Assembly (NCBI GenBank): GCA_016788865.1
Contig: JAEUSB010000045.1
Location: forward strand, 1-32,652
Direction: 5' to 3'
Source: Leptospirales bacterium
Lineage (GTDB): Bacteria; Spirochaetota; Leptospiria; Leptospirales; Leptonemataceae
Length of the DNA: 32,652 bases
Under the pieces are notes generated by a model that saw only the letters and a program-made list of their open reading frames with translations, made no database searches and was not told the origin of the DNA. The position numbers and the translations under genes were made by a program. Shown piece after piece: positions 30,145 to 32,652 of the stretch (within the stretch, counting starts at the first letter, position 1; every line of letters begins with the position of its first letter).

Positions 30145-31599
30145 TCAATGACCTCCTGACTCACAAATGATTCCCTGTTTAATCAGAATGACGAGTCGAT
30201 CTGTTTCTGAATAGACGCGGTAATCCCGCAGGGACTTCAGCGTTTCGGCACGGTCCAAATGGTCCGGTGAATAACGCAGGCGATCTGTGATCAGGACCAG
30301 GTCTGCGTTGGATACGTTGGGGAGGACGAAGCGTCGCAAAGAGTTGGGAACGAGGGTTATGCCGTAGTAGTCGCCGGAGATGGAATCAACCTTGCAAATC
30401 TTGCGTATTCGGCTGATCGCGTCAAAAGTCGGTTGAAAGAGGTCTCCCTGAGCACGGAAGGCACTTAGCCATGGCCTGTCCTGAACCGTCGGTCTTATTA
30501 ATAGAAGGCACACCGCTGCTGTGAAAAGAGTTTGCAAACCATTTAGACGTGACGGCGACATTCGTGGCAATGCGAGAGTGAGGATCAGCCCCCCTCTTAT
30601 TGCGCCAAACACTGCAACGAGCATTGCCGGCAGGATCATTGCAGAATTGTAAAGGAGCAGCAGACGTTTCGCCATATACTCGTCGGGACGGGCCAGATAC
30701 ATTGGTAGTGCCGAAAGATTCGCAAGCCATCCCGCCGGATGAACCAGGGGTAACCAACCGAAGCTCTTGTTTAGATCGAGGAAGGCGGAGTCTTTCAATG
30801 TTGCCTGGATCTGCCCTGGATGGGTCAGCACGTAGACGATCAGATCAGTCGGTGTTTCACCCATGTGTTTCCAGAACCTTAGACCGGCAGCATCAGGCGA
30901 CAGGTAAGGCGTACCTCCCGAGGCGGCCATCACGGTTGCTGCGATCGCGATCGCGAGTGGTAGCCATACGCGTTCGAGCATTACCTTCGCCGGAACGGGA
31001 ATAACCGATGCTGATGCTATTAGAAGAAACACAAGGTAGAATCCCGCGTCCTGACGGAGCCCGCATGCGAAAAGGGCAATCGGTACGGAAAGAATGCGAA
31101 ACATTCTTCCGTTTCTGTTCATGAAAAGAAGCAAGAGGCCACCGGGCAGAGTGAAGATGACTTCAAAATGTGGATACATGAGGACATATCGGGTAAAGCG
31201 GTTCTCCGTGATGCAAAGGATGAGCGTGACCATGAGCAAACTTAGCATTAGAGGGGGGACCAGAAGCTCAAAAATTCTTTGCATTTCGCGCAGAATCAGG
31301 AATGTGCCCGTGTAAAAGCAAACGATCGTTAGGATCACGAGGACAAACTGGTTGTCCCAGAACCACAGCGGAGTAAACAACAAGAGCGAAGGAGTAAAGT
31401 TATACGTTAAGTGATTGAACTGTGTGTTCGTCACAAAAAAGGGATTTCCGCGCAGCGCATTTGTCATCCAGTCATTGATCAAGCCAATGTCATAAAAACC
31501 AAAATCACCAGCCCGGTAGATCGTCCAGAGTGAAAAGAGCTGGAGGCACCCGATTGTTGCCAGGATAGCAAAAGGTATTACACGGAGAAATTTTATCAT
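30145..31599 (-). CDS. DUF2079-type polytopic membrane protein
   Basis: 484 residues from the ATG at 31599 (MIKFLRVIPF), chosen because it overlaps the stop of the upstream gene by 3 nt (ATGA arrangement); upstream codons in frame lack a good start context. About ten hydrophobic segments occupy residues 1-370. The first loop holds FGFYDIGLINDWMTNALRGN, followed by NHLTYNFTPSLLLFTPLW, the signature of DUF2079 and of related glycosyltransferase-C-like membrane proteins with an acidic first loop. A soluble C-terminal domain (about 395-484) follows. Probably transfers sugar from a lipid carrier outside the membrane; substrate unknown. Confidence 0.75.
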   Translation of the reverse strand: MIKFLRVIPFAILATIGCLQLFSLWTIYRAGDFGFYDIGLINDWMTNALRGNPFFVTNTQFNHLTYNFTPSLLLFTPLWFWDNQFVLVILTIVCFYTGTFLILREMQRIFELLVPPLMLSLLMVTLILCITENRFTRYVLMYPHFEVIFTLPGGLLLLFMNRNGRMFRILSVPIALFACGLRQDAGFYLVFLLIASASVIPVPAKVMLERVWLPLAIAIAATVMAASGGTPYLSPDAAGLRFWKHMGETPTDLIVYVLTHPGQIQATLKDSAFLDLNKSFGWLPLVHPAGWLANLSALPMYLARPDEYMAKRLLLLYNSAMILPAMLVAVFGAIRGGLILTLALPRMSPSRLNGLQTLFTAAVCLLLIRPTVQDRPWLSAFRAQGDLFQPTFDAISRIRKICKVDSISGDYYGITLVPNSLRRFVLPNVSNADLVLITDRLRYSPDHLDRAETLKSLRDYRVYSETDRLVILIKQGIICESGGH

Positions 31600-32652
31600 T
31601 GGCGCGGTCCTGGCAGAAATCCAGAACTGATATCCCCAGAGTTTCGCAGTCTCACCGAGACTACGCGTGGCGCGCACGGCAGAGCGGCGTTTCCGCATTG
31701 ATCTCCCTGAACGGGAACGAAATATTCAAATCCTTCCGCAGTATGGACTTTGTTTACCTCCGCACTCGTCTCTCGACGAAGCCGAGTGAGACTGACGCCT
31801 GATTCCTCGGCGCGCGGGAGGATAGCATTCAGCTTCCACAGCCAAAGAATCATGAATGCCAGAATTGCGAACTGAAAGGCGCTCGTTGTGAGACGAAGGT
31901 TCCCCAGCAGCAAGAGGAATGATGCAACAAGGAGAATCCAGATAAAGAATCCTGCGAATCGAAAATCAGGTGCAACTGAAAGCGCGTAAACGGTCCCGGC
32001 GATTCCCAGTGCCAGCAACCTGACACGGTTGGACTGAACTCTCCAACGAAGGCGATGGATCACCAGGGAAGCAATCAAGCAGATCACAATGATGCATAGC
32101 ATGAAAACTTCGGGTTCAGATCGTCGTTGTTCTATCCACGGTACGATCCACCCAACCAGGGATCGCGAGGATCCGGGTTGATAAGCTGGACCCGATTGCG
32201 CCCAACCACGAATCCATTCAATCGTTTCTACGACGACAGGCGCCGGGACTGACCAGGGCAAATGCAGATTCCCAATGGGAAATGGGAAGAGAATCCAGCC
32301 GGAAAGGATGATATTGCGAACGATGAAACCAGAGAGAATGAGAAGAGGCAGAATCAGGATGCGGAGCTTGAACTTACCCTTGATGAGCCACCATTGGGAG
32401 CCCAGGATCAAAGCACAGCCGATTGCCAGGGGTACGGTCGTGAGCTTGAAGGTCAGAGCCAGGCTGCAAAGCCCGGCACCCAGAATCTGATGAGACAGAG
32501 TAAGGCGTTCACAAAGATATAGGATGGCGACGAGCATAATGCAGTTTGCACTCAGATCTGTCGAAAGCGATGCGGACTCCGGGGAATATGCTCGCGCTAG
32601 AAGATAGGGAAGGAACAGAACGGATAAGATTGTTGATATTCCGCGCCTGGAC
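31596..32652 (-). CDS. Polytopic membrane protein, 5' end outside the window (LIC_10190-like)
   Basis: The frame is open from 31596 to the right edge without a stop (351 codons visible). An ATG at 32537 is internal, because the 38 codons upstream (for example YLLARAYSPESASLSTDL) continue a plausible membrane-protein sequence. Many TM segments, with SGWILFPFPIGNLHLPWSVP in an outer loop, resemble the leptospiral LIC_10190 membrane family as I remember it, and more broadly GT-C glycosyltransferases. The last 60 residues are soluble. It overlaps the DUF2079 gene downstream, so the two form one transcription unit. Confidence 0.7.
   Translation of the reverse strand, partial: SRRGISTILSVLFLPYLLARAYSPESASLSTDLSANCIMLVAILYLCERLTLSHQILGAGLCSLALTFKLTTVPLAIGCALILGSQWWLIKGKFKLRILILPLLILSGFIVRNIILSGWILFPFPIGNLHLPWSVPAPVVVETIEWIRGWAQSGPAYQPGSSRSLVGWIVPWIEQRRSEPEVFMLCIIVICLIASLVIHRLRWRVQSNRVRLLALGIAGTVYALSVAPDFRFAGFFIWILLVASFLLLLGNLRLTTSAFQFAILAFMILWLWKLNAILPRAEESGVSLTRLRRETSAEVNKVHTAEGFEYFVPVQGDQCGNAALPCAPRVVSVRLRNSGDISSGFLPGPRQ

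Noticed and set aside
1..32652. tRNA or rRNA genes
   Set aside because: No cloverleaf-like sequence with the usual T-loop GTTCRA pattern in context and no conserved rRNA segments were noticed by eye; a covariance-model scan was not possible.

Overview
The window most likely comes from a spirochaete of the order Leptospirales (Leptonema or Turneriella type rather than Leptospira proper). The base composition looks close to half G+C. Several lipoproteins have relaxed spirochaetal lipoboxes (LTMTAC, LALSC, LVWSC, LLTTC). The right-edge membrane protein resembles a leptospiral membrane family. This assignment is inference.

Region 1 (1-11565) is an integron-like gene-cassette array read on the minus strand. 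Between successive genes lie short palindromic junctions with the core GCATAAC, an 11-14 nt loop, and GTTATGC. Comparing junctions shows that each cassette's two ends are inverted repeats of each other over about 17-25 bp, well beyond the shared core. In all nine cassettes whose two ends are both visible, arm position 11 carries the same strand-asymmetric mismatch. In order of transcription the array holds a PIN-like protein, an RNase H with an extra C-terminal domain, a 242-bp cassette without a convincing gene, a two-TM protein, a thiaminase I-like secreted enzyme, an unrecognised protein, a Kiwa pair (kwaA-kwaB), a GmrSD-type DUF262/DUF1524 protein, a decayed lipoprotein-like gene, a degenerate stretch with an opposite-strand phospholipase A2-like lipoprotein, and a lipoprotein running off the left edge. 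No integron integrase is visible beside it.

Region 2 (11566-15063) holds an orphan HsdS-like single-TRD protein divergent from a phage/plasmid replication-initiator-like protein. Two tandem 20-bp palindromic repeats lie between them, suggesting a remnant of a small replicon. A C1q-like lipoprotein follows.

Region 3 (15064-26870) is a conventional defence island. A WYL-domain regulator and a metallophosphoesterase run leftward. A type I restriction-modification operon (hsdR-hsdS-hsdM) runs rightward, followed by a helicase with a C-terminal nuclease-like motif and an EVE-domain/nuclease fusion. Inverted repeats between the divergent units are candidate operators for the WYL protein.

Region 4 (27112-32652) holds a large lipoprotein, a solitary decayed cassette-type site, a three-TM protein, a compact tyrosine recombinase made only of the catalytic domain, and two overlapping polytopic membrane protein genes, the last cut by the window edge.
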